The notes beneath the pieces were generated by a model. That model was not told where the DNA came from. It was given only the letters and a program-made list of their open reading frames with translations, and ran no database searches. A stretch of DNA of 64,000 nucleotides from JAFDYH01 sp049840875. Its GTDB lineage: Bacteria > Bacteroidota > Bacteroidia > Chitinophagales > Chitinophagaceae. A program made the position numbers and the translations under genes. Each line of letters starts with the position of its first letter. Position 1 is the stretch's first letter. Where the stretch lies: the NCBI GenBank assembly GCA_049840875.1, contig JASGJE010000014.1, positions 124,001-188,000 of the forward strand, in the 5' to 3' direction. This document shows, piece by piece, positions 24,332 through 32,030 of the stretch.

Positions 24332-26407
24332 ATGACCCGCCTGAAGGACATTCTGCAGCAGCAGCGCAAAAAGAATTTTGTCGGCCGGCAAAAAGAGCTC
24401 GCTTTTTTTGAATCACTCATTCGTGATAAAGACCCTTCCATTCATTTGTTGTATATCTATGGACCCGGTGGTCAAGGTAAAACGATGTTGTTAAAACAAT
24501 TCGCAGATACCTGTAAAGAAACCGGGACACCATTCATACATCTCGATTGCCGTTATGTTGATCCGCAACCAGACAGTTTTAAGCAATCATTTCAAAAAGC
24601 TTCTCCCTTTAACAGCAAAAAGAATTTAATCAGTTTAATTGATCAACAAAAAGGCAATGTAATCCTGATGATAGATACCTATGAAAAAATAAAACCGTTG
24701 GACGATTGGTTGCGTCTTGAATTTTTACCTGAATTGCCGGGAAATGTGATCACTGTTGTTTGTAGTCGTTCAAAACTTTCAACAAACTGGCAAACAGATA
24801 CCGGATGGCAAAGTATAATAAAAGTATTTTCTTTAAAAGAATTGAACGGAGCAGAAAGCAGGCAACTGCTGGTCCGCAGAAATATTCCCGCATTGCAGGT
24901 ACAGCGCATCGTGGAGTATACGCATGGCAATCCACTTGCACTTTCAATTGTTGCGGATATGTTTGATCAGCGAAAGGACAGCAATTTCGATCCGCTGGAT
25001 TCACCAGATGTAATGAAGACATTGCTCGAACAGTTTGTACAGGAGGTGCCAAGCCCGGCACACAAAGCCGCTTTGGAATTGTGTTCGTTGGTCTATGTGA
25101 CAACGGAGAAATTGATTGAAGAAGTATTGTCGCCACAAATGGCGCATGAACTGTTTAATTGGTTAACGACACTCACATTTATAGAAAAAGGACCTGCCGG
25201 TATTTATCCGCATGATCTGGCCCGTGATGCGATTGCAGCGGAAATGCATTGGCGAAACCCGGAGTGGTATAAACACCTTCATACCAAAATACAACGGTAC
25301 TTCTCGTCCCGATTGATAAAATTGTCTGGCGAACGCCAGCGTGAATTAATATTCGGTTTGATTTTCCTGCACAGAACAAATCCGGCAGTTAAATCTTTCT
25401 TTGATTTCCAGGAAACAGGTGATAGCTGGCAGGATAAAATGGTTACTGCTGACAAAAAAGATATTCTGGCAATAGTAAAAAAATATGAAGGGAATGAATC
25501 TTCAGAGATAGTTTCCAAATGGCTTGAACATAAAGACGCAGAAGTATGGGTATACCGCGATGCAGATAAATCGCCAGCCGGCTTTGTACTAAAAATAGAT
25601 ATTGAGAAAATAAATAGTAAAACACATGATCCGGTCATCAATGCATTGCTCCCCTATAAAAAGGAACTAAATATTCTTCAAGGACAATTAATGACCGTGT
25701 TCCGCTCATGGATGAGCCGGGATCATTATCAAAATGTAAGCGGAATACAAAGCGCCATCTTTCTTGGTATAGTGCAATGGTATTTTACACCGCAACTATC
25801 GGTTAGTTTATTTAATTGCGCAAACCCTGACTTTTGGCAGCAGATGCTTAGCTATGCGGACTTGACATATATACCAGCATATAACTTTGAAATAAATGAT
25901 CAGCAGTACGGTTGGTATATGCATGATTGGAGAAAACGAACGCCGCAAGCTTGGCTTGAATTGATGGGACGAAAAGAAATAAATGAGGAAACTGATCTAC
26001 TGCACACAGAACAATCACGGGATGAAGAGCTTCTTACCGAGCAGGTGTTTATTGATTCTGTACATGAAGCTTTAAAGCAATTAAAAAATCCAAAAAAACT
26101 TATTACAAATCCTTTATTGAAGTCAAAATTTATTTTAAAAGAGAATGACAACAATACTAGTGATATAAATCTTGCATTAACGCTGGTCGATAAACTTGGA
26201 AAAGCAATCGGTTCACTGGAACATTCTCCAAAAGATGAGTCACTGCATAGGGTATTGTATCGCACGTTTGTCAACCCTGTCGGAAGCCAGGAGCAAACTG
26301 CTGACTTTTTATACATGAGCTTCAGCACATACAGGCGACAGGTGAAGAAGGCAATTGAACGGGTCGCAGATATTTTGTGGCTGGAAGAAAAGAGATCAGA
26401 TGAGTAA
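24332..26407 (+). CDS. STAND/AAA-type ATPase regulator
   Basis: A 691-residue protein. An AAA_16/NACHT-like ATPase domain fills the N-terminus: NFVGRQKELAFF, Walker A GPGGQGKT (44-51), Walker B VILMIDTYE (Asp115), sensor VVCSRSKL and the GNPLALSIVADMF motif of STAND proteins. The middle (about 400-600) includes a predicted mixed alpha/beta region (AGFVLKIDIEKI, YFTPQLSVSLF, WLELMGRKE) resembling an acetyltransferase-like fold. The C-terminus ends in QTADFLYMSFSTYRRQVKKA, a motif also seen at the end of actinobacterial STAND ATPases and probably a helix-turn-helix. The ATG at 24332 is preferred over the earlier in-frame codon. Confidence 0.85.
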   Translation: MTRLKDILQQQRKKNFVGRQKELAFFESLIRDKDPSIHLLYIYGPGGQGKTMLLKQFADTCKETGTPFIHLDCRYVDPQPDSFKQSFQKASPFNSKKNLISLIDQQKGNVILMIDTYEKIKPLDDWLRLEFLPELPGNVITVVCSRSKLSTNWQTDTGWQSIIKVFSLKELNGAESRQLLVRRNIPALQVQRIVEYTHGNPLALSIVADMFDQRKDSNFDPLDSPDVMKTLLEQFVQEVPSPAHKAALELCSLVYVTTEKLIEEVLSPQMAHELFNWLTTLTFIEKGPAGIYPHDLARDAIAAEMHWRNPEWYKHLHTKIQRYFSSRLIKLSGERQRELIFGLIFLHRTNPAVKSFFDFQETGDSWQDKMVTADKKDILAIVKKYEGNESSEIVSKWLEHKDAEVWVYRDADKSPAGFVLKIDIEKINSKTHDPVINALLPYKKELNILQGQLMTVFRSWMSRDHYQNVSGIQSAIFLGIVQWYFTPQLSVSLFNCANPDFWQQMLSYADLTYIPAYNFEINDQQYGWYMHDWRKRTPQAWLELMGRKEINEETDLLHTEQSRDEELLTEQVFIDSVHEALKQLKNPKKLITNPLLKSKFILKENDNNTSDINLALTLVDKLGKAIGSLEHSPKDESLHRVLYRTFVNPVGSQEQTADFLYMSFSTYRRQVKKAIERVADILWLEEKRSDE

Positions 26408-26540
26408 ATGACAGACGGATTGTGTGACAATGATGTCTTGAAAAAGAGTTCTTTTACAAACTCGTGAACAGATTTTGAACAATTTCTGGCCTTGACAATG
26501 AGCAATCGTGAGCAGCATATTTGTGGTGTAACAAATCAAT

Positions 26541-27140
26541 ATGACACTCACCACCGATCAAATCATACAGTCCGGGGCTGAAGAAATGATGGTTCATTGT
26601 CTTTGTTCCGGCAACGAGCGACTTTTTGCAAAATTATACGACCGGTATTCAGCGGCAATTTTCGGCCTCATCATTAAATGGATTAATGATAGCGGTACTT
26701 CTGAAAATCTTTTGCAGGAAGTATTTTTAAAAGCGTGGCGGAACCGGCATTTGTATGATGCAGAAAAAGGAAGAATATTTACATGGCTGCATAATATTAC
26801 GAGGAATGTCTGCATCGATCACATGCGTAGTAAGGCGCATAAAAAGAGCAGGGTTTCTGTATTGCACGAAGATTTATCCGAACTGTTGAAAACAGGAAGT
26901 AGTGAGCGTTTTTTACCTGATATAATTGGATTAAAAAGGATCATCCGCACATTAAAACATGAAGAAAAGGAAGTAGTAGAACTGATGTATTTTAAAGGAT
27001 TAACACAAAAAGAAATCGCCGAAATAATGAATGTACCTCTTGGCACGGTGAAAACAAGAGTCAGCAGGGCGATCCGGAATCTCAGATGTTTTTTTGCAAA
27101 TGACTGGGAACATGCGACACGGTCTATTTTGCTGAATTAA
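26541..27140 (+). CDS. ECF sigma-70 family RNA polymerase sigma factor
   Basis: A 199-residue sigma factor with region 2 (YDRYSAAIFGLI, SENLLQEVFLKAWRNRHLYD, GRIFTWLHNITRNVCIDHMRS) and region 4 (LKHEEKEVVELMYFKGLTQKEIAEIMNVPLGTVKTRVSRA). No anti-sigma gene is adjacent. It follows the STAND ATPase by 133 bp and precedes, with 15-16-bp gaps, the ester-cyclase-like and SDR genes, which may be in its transcript. Confidence 0.92.
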   Translation: MTLTTDQIIQSGAEEMMVHCLCSGNERLFAKLYDRYSAAIFGLIIKWINDSGTSENLLQEVFLKAWRNRHLYDAEKGRIFTWLHNITRNVCIDHMRSKAHKKSRVSVLHEDLSELLKTGSSERFLPDIIGLKRIIRTLKHEEKEVVELMYFKGLTQKEIAEIMNVPLGTVKTRVSRAIRNLRCFFANDWEHATRSILLN

Positions 27141-27155
27141 TAAATATAATCGTCT

Positions 27156-27605
27156 ATGGCAACAAATAATGCTGCAGTGAAAAAGAAAGAAACCGCTACG
27201 AAATCAATGGGACAAAAAATTATCAATGCGTGGAACTCGCGGACAGATGATGTTATTCTTTCGTTTTATAGCCCGACTTATGTTGTTGAAGATTTAACGG
27301 CAGGGCGCATACGCGAAGGATGGGAAGGGATGCGGCAATGGACGAAAAGCGTATTCACAGCATTTCCAAATCTACAGTACACGTTGTTGAATGAAATAGC
27401 AACTGAAGATAAATTAGTTCTGCATTGGTTAATTAAAGGAAATCATCAAGGACCGTTAATGAAGATACCTGCTACCGGAAAAAACGTATTCATACATGGC
27501 ATGTCTATTCTTACTATTGAAAACGGTAAAGTAACACATGGACAAGTACTGTGGGATCTTGCCGGCGTTTTAAGGCAAATAGGATTATTACCGCAGAATC
27601 ATTAA
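27156..27605 (+). CDS. SnoaL-like ester cyclase family protein
   Basis: A 149-residue NTF2-fold protein. Typical SnoaL/ester-cyclase blocks are IINAWNSRTDDVILSFYSPTY, FPNLQYTLLNEI, DKLVLHWLIKGNHQGPL, PATGKNVFIHGMSI and GKVTHGQVLWDLAGVLRQIGL. The His/Asp positions in the cavity look conserved. Substrate unknown. It is sandwiched between the sigma factor and the SDR with 15-bp gaps. Confidence 0.88.
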   Translation: MATNNAAVKKKETATKSMGQKIINAWNSRTDDVILSFYSPTYVVEDLTAGRIREGWEGMRQWTKSVFTAFPNLQYTLLNEIATEDKLVLHWLIKGNHQGPLMKIPATGKNVFIHGMSILTIENGKVTHGQVLWDLAGVLRQIGLLPQNH

Positions 27606-27620
27606 AACCCTCAACCACTG

Positions 27621-28280
27621 ATGAAACACTTTTTTATCACCGGCGGCACTGGTTATATAGGCACAAGGTTTACAACCCAGCTGGTAAAGAAAGGTTATCG
27701 GGTCAGTCTGTTGGTAAGAAAGGGAAGTGAGCACAAAGTGCCTGCTGGTGCAAACATGATTGTTGCAGATCCGTTTGATTCGACAACGTTTCAATCGCTT
27801 ATTCCAAAAGGTGCAGTATTTATACAATTGCTGGGCGTAGCTCATCCATCTCCCAAAAAAGCGAAACAGTTCAGAGAAATTGATTTACGAAGCGTAAAAT
27901 CTTCTGCTGATGCTGCATCGTTTGCAGAAGCTCAGCATTTCATTTATGTCAGTGTAGCGATGGCCTCCGGTAAAATAATGCAGGTATATCGGGAAGTAAG
28001 GAAAGAAGGTGAAGAATATTGTTTAGGTAAAAAATTGAATTGCACATTTATACGTCCATGGTATGTGTTAGGCCCTGGTCATTGGTGGCCAGTTCTTCTA
28101 TTGCCTGTCTATGGCCTTGGAGAAATTATTCCATCGTGGCGGAACAAAGTAAGAAGCATGGCATTAGTCACAATACGCCAGGTATTAGATGCCCTGGTTG
28201 ATGCAGCGGAGAGCGACTCCAAAGGTTTGCGTATTATTGAAATAAACGAGATCAGAAATATTGCTGCAAATAAAAAATAA
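27621..28280 (+). CDS. NAD(P)-binding atypical SDR (NAD-dependent epimerase-like)
   Basis: A 219-residue protein with the Rossmann motif HFFITGGTGYIGTRF (GGTGYIG) and FIRPWYVLGPGHWWP. It is shorter than full epimerases and has no clear YxxxK catalytic pair at the usual site (YREVRKEGEEY is the nearest). Similar small SDRs act as NADH-ubiquinone reductase or redox-linked accessory proteins, but the function here is unknown. It is the last gene of the sigma-cyclase-SDR run. Confidence 0.85.
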   Translation: MKHFFITGGTGYIGTRFTTQLVKKGYRVSLLVRKGSEHKVPAGANMIVADPFDSTTFQSLIPKGAVFIQLLGVAHPSPKKAKQFREIDLRSVKSSADAASFAEAQHFIYVSVAMASGKIMQVYREVRKEGEEYCLGKKLNCTFIRPWYVLGPGHWWPVLLLPVYGLGEIIPSWRNKVRSMALVTIRQVLDALVDAAESDSKGLRIIEINEIRNIAANKK

Positions 28281-28485
28281 GATTGCAAGAACCTCTTCGT
28301 AAAAACTATCGTATTTATTATCGTTTTTTAATAATAGTGTAGAGAAATTCTTCAGCGAGGCCAGTAATACAATTATTTATTTAATAAACTCATTTAAGCA
28401 TGAAAGGGAATTTCTTTTCTGATCGCTTTCTTATTGCTTTTTTATAGTGTCAAATAATTTTTTAAAACCAATAAACATTCATTTT

Positions 28486-28899
28486 ATGAGCACACTAGCA
28501 TTAACAGATAATGCAAAAACAGTTGGTAAACTGTATGAAGCATTTGGCCGCGGTGATATTGCATATATCATCGATCATCTCTCTGATGACTGCACCTGGA
28601 TTGGGGCGGGGAAAGATTTTTTACCGCAGGGAGGAACATACAAGGGTAAAGAAGCGATAAATTTTTTTATCAAACTGGGAGAAGCGGAAGAGTTTACGGC
28701 CTTTAATCCGGAAGCTATTCATACCATTGGCGAACATGAAGTAGTAGCATTTGGATTTATGGCCGCAAACGCTAAGAAGACCGGAAAAAAAGTTGCCTCC
28801 GAATGGGTCATGCGTTGGAAGTTTGATGATGACGGGAAAGTTATTTATTTCCAGGATTTCTTTAATACGGCTGCAGCGTATGTAGCGGATCAACTATAA
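28486..28899 (+). CDS. NTF2-fold (SnoaL-like) protein
   Basis: A 137-residue protein with the NTF2/SnoaL pattern: VGKLYEAFGRGDIAYIIDHL, DDCTWIGAG, GTYKGKEAINFF, WVMRWKFDDDGKVIYFQDF. The ATG at 28486 is chosen over an upstream codon at 28447. It has a paralogue directly downstream (28929). Often such proteins bind small hydrophobic molecules or act in stress-linked chemistry; no specific role is visible. Confidence 0.85.
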   Translation: MSTLALTDNAKTVGKLYEAFGRGDIAYIIDHLSDDCTWIGAGKDFLPQGGTYKGKEAINFFIKLGEAEEFTAFNPEAIHTIGEHEVVAFGFMAANAKKTGKKVASEWVMRWKFDDDGKVIYFQDFFNTAAAYVADQL

Positions 28900-28928
28900 A
28901 CTAATTTAAAAATTCAAAATCATTTATA

Positions 28929-29348
28929 ATGGAAACGTTAGCAAGTGTAAAATCAGAAAAAAATATTTCTATAACGCAAAAGGGTTTTGCTGATTTTCTT
29001 AGCGGCAATATCAAAGGCATTGTAGATGCCTGCGCAGACAATGTTCAATGGGGATCTTATGACAATCCCGGTGTTCCTTTTGCAGGCATGTATCACGGAA
29101 AGAAAGGCGTAGCTGATTTTTTTAGTTCATTAGGTGGTACCGTTGAATACAGAGTTTTTGAACCGAAAGCATATTATGCAGATAAAGATTCAGTATTAGT
29201 ACACGGTCGCCAGGAAGGAACTGTAAAATCTACCGGTAAATCATTTGCACATGATTTTATGATGCATTTTAAGATGGAAGACGAAAAGATAGTTTACTTT
29301 TTTGCTTTTGTAGATAGTAAGGATGAAGCAGATGCCTTTACAAATTAG
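28929..29348 (+). CDS. NTF2-fold (SnoaL-like) protein, paralogue
   Basis: A 139-residue NTF2/SnoaL-like protein (GFADFLSGNIKGIVDACADN, VQWGSYDNPGVPFAGMYHGK, MMHFKMEDEKIVYFFAFVDS). It shares the layout of the preceding protein and lies 29 bp after it, indicating tandem duplication and co-transcription. It converges with recQ with a 6-bp gap. Function unknown. Confidence 0.85.
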   Translation: METLASVKSEKNISITQKGFADFLSGNIKGIVDACADNVQWGSYDNPGVPFAGMYHGKKGVADFFSSLGGTVEYRVFEPKAYYADKDSVLVHGRQEGTVKSTGKSFAHDFMMHFKMEDEKIVYFFAFVDSKDEADAFTN

Positions 29349-29354
29349 TGAAGA

Positions 29355-31259
29355 TTATTTTAAATAAATTAATCCTTCTTTATCTACCAGGATTTTATTT
29401 TCAGCCTGCAAAGTGTCAATGACTTTCCAGGCTTTTTCTTTTTTATACATCGATAGTTGGCGTAACAGATCTTTTGCATCAATACTTTTATTGGTGAGAA
29501 TATTCATCACATGGTTGCTGATAGTTTCAAATTCATCCTTTGTTAAAGCAATTTCTTTTTTTCTTAAGCAATTATCGCAGATACCACAATCTTTTATTGC
29601 CATATCGCCAAAATAATTCGCAGTTATTTTACTCCGGCATTTTATGGTTTCAATCGTATAGCCAATCATTGAGCGGATACGAAGAATAAATTTTTCTTTT
29701 CGTTCTGCATAGCGCTGAACGTTTATCATAAGGTCTTCACTTCGAACCCTGTTTTTTGAAAGAAAAATTTGAGGATTGTCTTTTTGAGGGCTATACTCGA
29801 TAATAGCTGCACGATCAAGTAAGGTCAATTGCTTTTTTATTTCTTCTTTATCTTTTTTTAAAAGACGGCCAAGTGTTGTTTCAGAAATGACAGTCGGAAA
29901 GTCAAAAATGCCATCATAAGCCCGGAGCAACGCTTTTATCAATGGCTCTAGAGAAGGATTGCTCTTTTCGAATTCGTAGAGATAATCTTTACCTGTTGTG
30001 AAATTTACTTTTGATGGAATGAACACTTGCTCATTAAACGAAAGCCAATCATCTTGTTCCAAAGCTTTTAATGAATAAACAGAATTGTAACCTGAGAGCT
30101 TGAATTTCTTTAAAAAATCACTGATATCGAAATCAAAATATTCTCCTTCTCCTGTTCCGGCTGGAATCTGCAGGTAGTTAGCAAGCTGAGTATAAATTTC
30201 CCGTATTGTATCTATGGATGGATAACGGATCAATGGAAGATCATTCAACTCTTTTAAATCACTTTCATCATACAATAGCACAGCGTAAGATTTTTTGCCA
30301 TCTCGCCCGGCACGACCTGCCTCCTGGTAATAATTCTCAAGGCAATCCGGTACATCTGCATGAATGACGGTGCGCACATCAGGTTTATCAATGCCCATTC
30401 CAAAAGCATTTGTGCACACTATAACTCTTATTTTATTTTTTATCCAATCTTCCTGTTTTGCTGTTCGTTCTTCGGTGCTTAAGCCGGCATGATAAAAGCC
30501 GGATGAAATTCCCTGCAGTTGTAATAACTCGCTTATCTCTTTGGTTCGTTTACGGCTTTTACAATACACAATACCCGTTCCAGGCACTTTTGTGATGACT
30601 TCAATGATCTTGTTGATCTTTGAATCTACATTGAAGACACTATACGATAAGTTGGATCGTTCAAAAGATTGACGAAAGATATTCTTTGATCCGAATGCAA
30701 GTTTGTCACAGATATCATTTTGCACATCAGTAGTCGCTGAAGCTGTAAGCGCTAAAACAGGAACGTTGCGCAATTCGTCGCGTAATGCAGCGATGCGCAG
30801 ATAAGGTGGCCGGAAATCATAACCCCATTGTGAAATGCAATGAGCTTCATCAACAGCAATGAGATTGATGTTTATCGCAGGTAAATATTCTTTAAAAAGG
30901 GATGTCTCCAGTCGTTCGGGAGAAACGTAAAGAAATTTACAGTTGCTGCTGGTTGCTGTCTTCAATGTATTAATAACTTCTTTCCGGTTCATTCCGGAAT
31001 AGATAGCAAATGCAGTTATGCTTTTTCTGTGCAGGTTTGCAACCTGATCTTTCATTAAAGCTATCAATGGCGAAATAACAAGACAAAGACCATCTTTGGC
31101 CATTCCGGGAATCTGGTAGCATAAAGATTTACCACCGCCGGTCGGCATCAATGCGAGAGTATCTTTACCGGATAAAACAGACTTGATAATATCTTCCTGC
31201 AAAGGCCGGAAAGAATCAAAGCCCCAGTATTGTTTTAATATGAAATGAATATCACCCAT
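29355..31259 (-). CDS. recQ: RecQ-family ATP-dependent DNA helicase
   Basis: A 634-residue SF2 helicase: Q-motif region YWGFDSFRPLQEDII, motif I LMPTGGGKSLCYQIPG, motif II AVDEAHCISQWGYDFRPPY, motif III LALTASAT, motif V GMGIDKPDVRTVIHAD and motif VI YYQEAGRAGRDG. The zinc-binding Cys set follows (CRSKIT...CGICDNC), and there is no clear HRDC domain. The start MGDIHFILKQYWGF at 31259 is preferred; the longer frame to 31538 is antisense to the antitoxin gene. It is one of probably several RecQ paralogues. Confidence 0.93.
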   Translation of the reverse strand: MGDIHFILKQYWGFDSFRPLQEDIIKSVLSGKDTLALMPTGGGKSLCYQIPGMAKDGLCLVISPLIALMKDQVANLHRKSITAFAIYSGMNRKEVINTLKTATSSNCKFLYVSPERLETSLFKEYLPAININLIAVDEAHCISQWGYDFRPPYLRIAALRDELRNVPVLALTASATTDVQNDICDKLAFGSKNIFRQSFERSNLSYSVFNVDSKINKIIEVITKVPGTGIVYCKSRKRTKEISELLQLQGISSGFYHAGLSTEERTAKQEDWIKNKIRVIVCTNAFGMGIDKPDVRTVIHADVPDCLENYYQEAGRAGRDGKKSYAVLLYDESDLKELNDLPLIRYPSIDTIREIYTQLANYLQIPAGTGEGEYFDFDISDFLKKFKLSGYNSVYSLKALEQDDWLSFNEQVFIPSKVNFTTGKDYLYEFEKSNPSLEPLIKALLRAYDGIFDFPTVISETTLGRLLKKDKEEIKKQLTLLDRAAIIEYSPQKDNPQIFLSKNRVRSEDLMINVQRYAERKEKFILRIRSMIGYTIETIKCRSKITANYFGDMAIKDCGICDNCLRKKEIALTKDEFETISNHVMNILTNKSIDAKDLLRQLSMYKKEKAWKVIDTLQAENKILVDKEGLIYLK

Positions 31260-31344
31260 TGAGCTCACAAGTAAAGCAATAATTTTAATTTTTTTTCGAA
31301 CTGATTTTAAAGACGCTTTTGTAATTTTAAATAAATCTATTTCT

Positions 31345-31563
31345 ATGGTGGAAGTACGTCGATATAACGTTACGATCGAGAGTATTGTAGAAGAATTATC
31401 AAAACTTGACAGTATTGAACAGAAAGAATTTTTGGCACAGCTCCGAGCGAAGCGATTGTTGAAAAGGAAAAGAAAAGCACTCGCCAATCCCCCTAAAGGA
31501 CTGAAACCACTAACAATGACGCAGATAGATCGTGTCAAGCATGCATCAAGAAAGCTAAAATAA
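31345..31563 (+). CDS. Putative antitoxin of a PIN toxin-antitoxin pair
   Basis: A 72-residue, highly basic protein (LRAKRLLKRKRKALANPPKG) directly upstream of a PIN-domain toxin, with the stop codon immediately followed by the toxin ATG. The N-terminus (VRRYNVTIESIVEELSKLDS) could form the DNA-binding/dimer part and the C-terminus the toxin-neutralising part, but the order is inferred. The assignment is by position and size. It is divergent from recQ, whose start lies 85 bp away. Confidence 0.75.
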   Translation: MVEVRRYNVTIESIVEELSKLDSIEQKEFLAQLRAKRLLKRKRKALANPPKGLKPLTMTQIDRVKHASRKLK

Positions 31564-31989
31564 ATGCGGGTAAAAAAATTTGTGCTTGATACAAATGTTT
31601 GGATTAGCTATTTAATTACCGGGCGGGAAGAAGAATTACTAAAGATTAAAGTCTCTAATAAATTATCGATTTTTATTTGTGAAGAGTTATTGACAGAAAT
31701 AAAAAGAGTACTTGAGTATCCCCAGGTAAAGAAATACGGGATTGACCTCAAAGAAGCTTTACGATTTGTAAGAAGTTTTACAATATGCGTAGAGATATCC
31801 TATCCAATCAGGCAATACATACCAGGCGATCCGGATGACAACTACATTATTGCTCTTGCATTACAAACAAATTCTGGATTTATTACCAGTGGAGATAAGC
31901 ACATTCTATCCCAGAGAAGAAATCTTGAAAAAAGTTTTAAAAGGCTTCATATTCTTATCAAAGCTGAATTTGAAAATAAGTTCAAATAG
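31564..31989 (+). CDS. PIN-domain toxin (COG1569-type ribonuclease)
   Basis: A 141-residue protein with PIN-domain acidic motifs: FVLDTNVWIS (Asp at about 9), FICEELLTEIKRVLEYP, GDPDDNYIIALALQTN and ITSGDKHIL. These provide the metal site of PIN ribonucleases in type II toxin-antitoxin systems. It is coupled to the upstream small basic protein with no spacing. The exact RNA target is unknown. Confidence 0.88.
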   Translation: MRVKKFVLDTNVWISYLITGREEELLKIKVSNKLSIFICEELLTEIKRVLEYPQVKKYGIDLKEALRFVRSFTICVEISYPIRQYIPGDPDDNYIIALALQTNSGFITSGDKHILSQRRNLEKSFKRLHILIKAEFENKFK

Positions 31990-32030
31990 TTTTATTTTCT
32001 GGATATAGTCTGATTTTTCACGACTCACGA

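Noticed and set aside
24332..26407. STAND ATPase as an Avs-type antiphage protein
   Set aside because: It has no N-terminal nuclease or protease effector and no TPR sensor; its C-terminus looks regulatory.
31260..31538. Longer RecQ start upstream of 31259
   Set aside because: The extra residues are antisense to the antitoxin gene and lack similarity to helicase N-termini.
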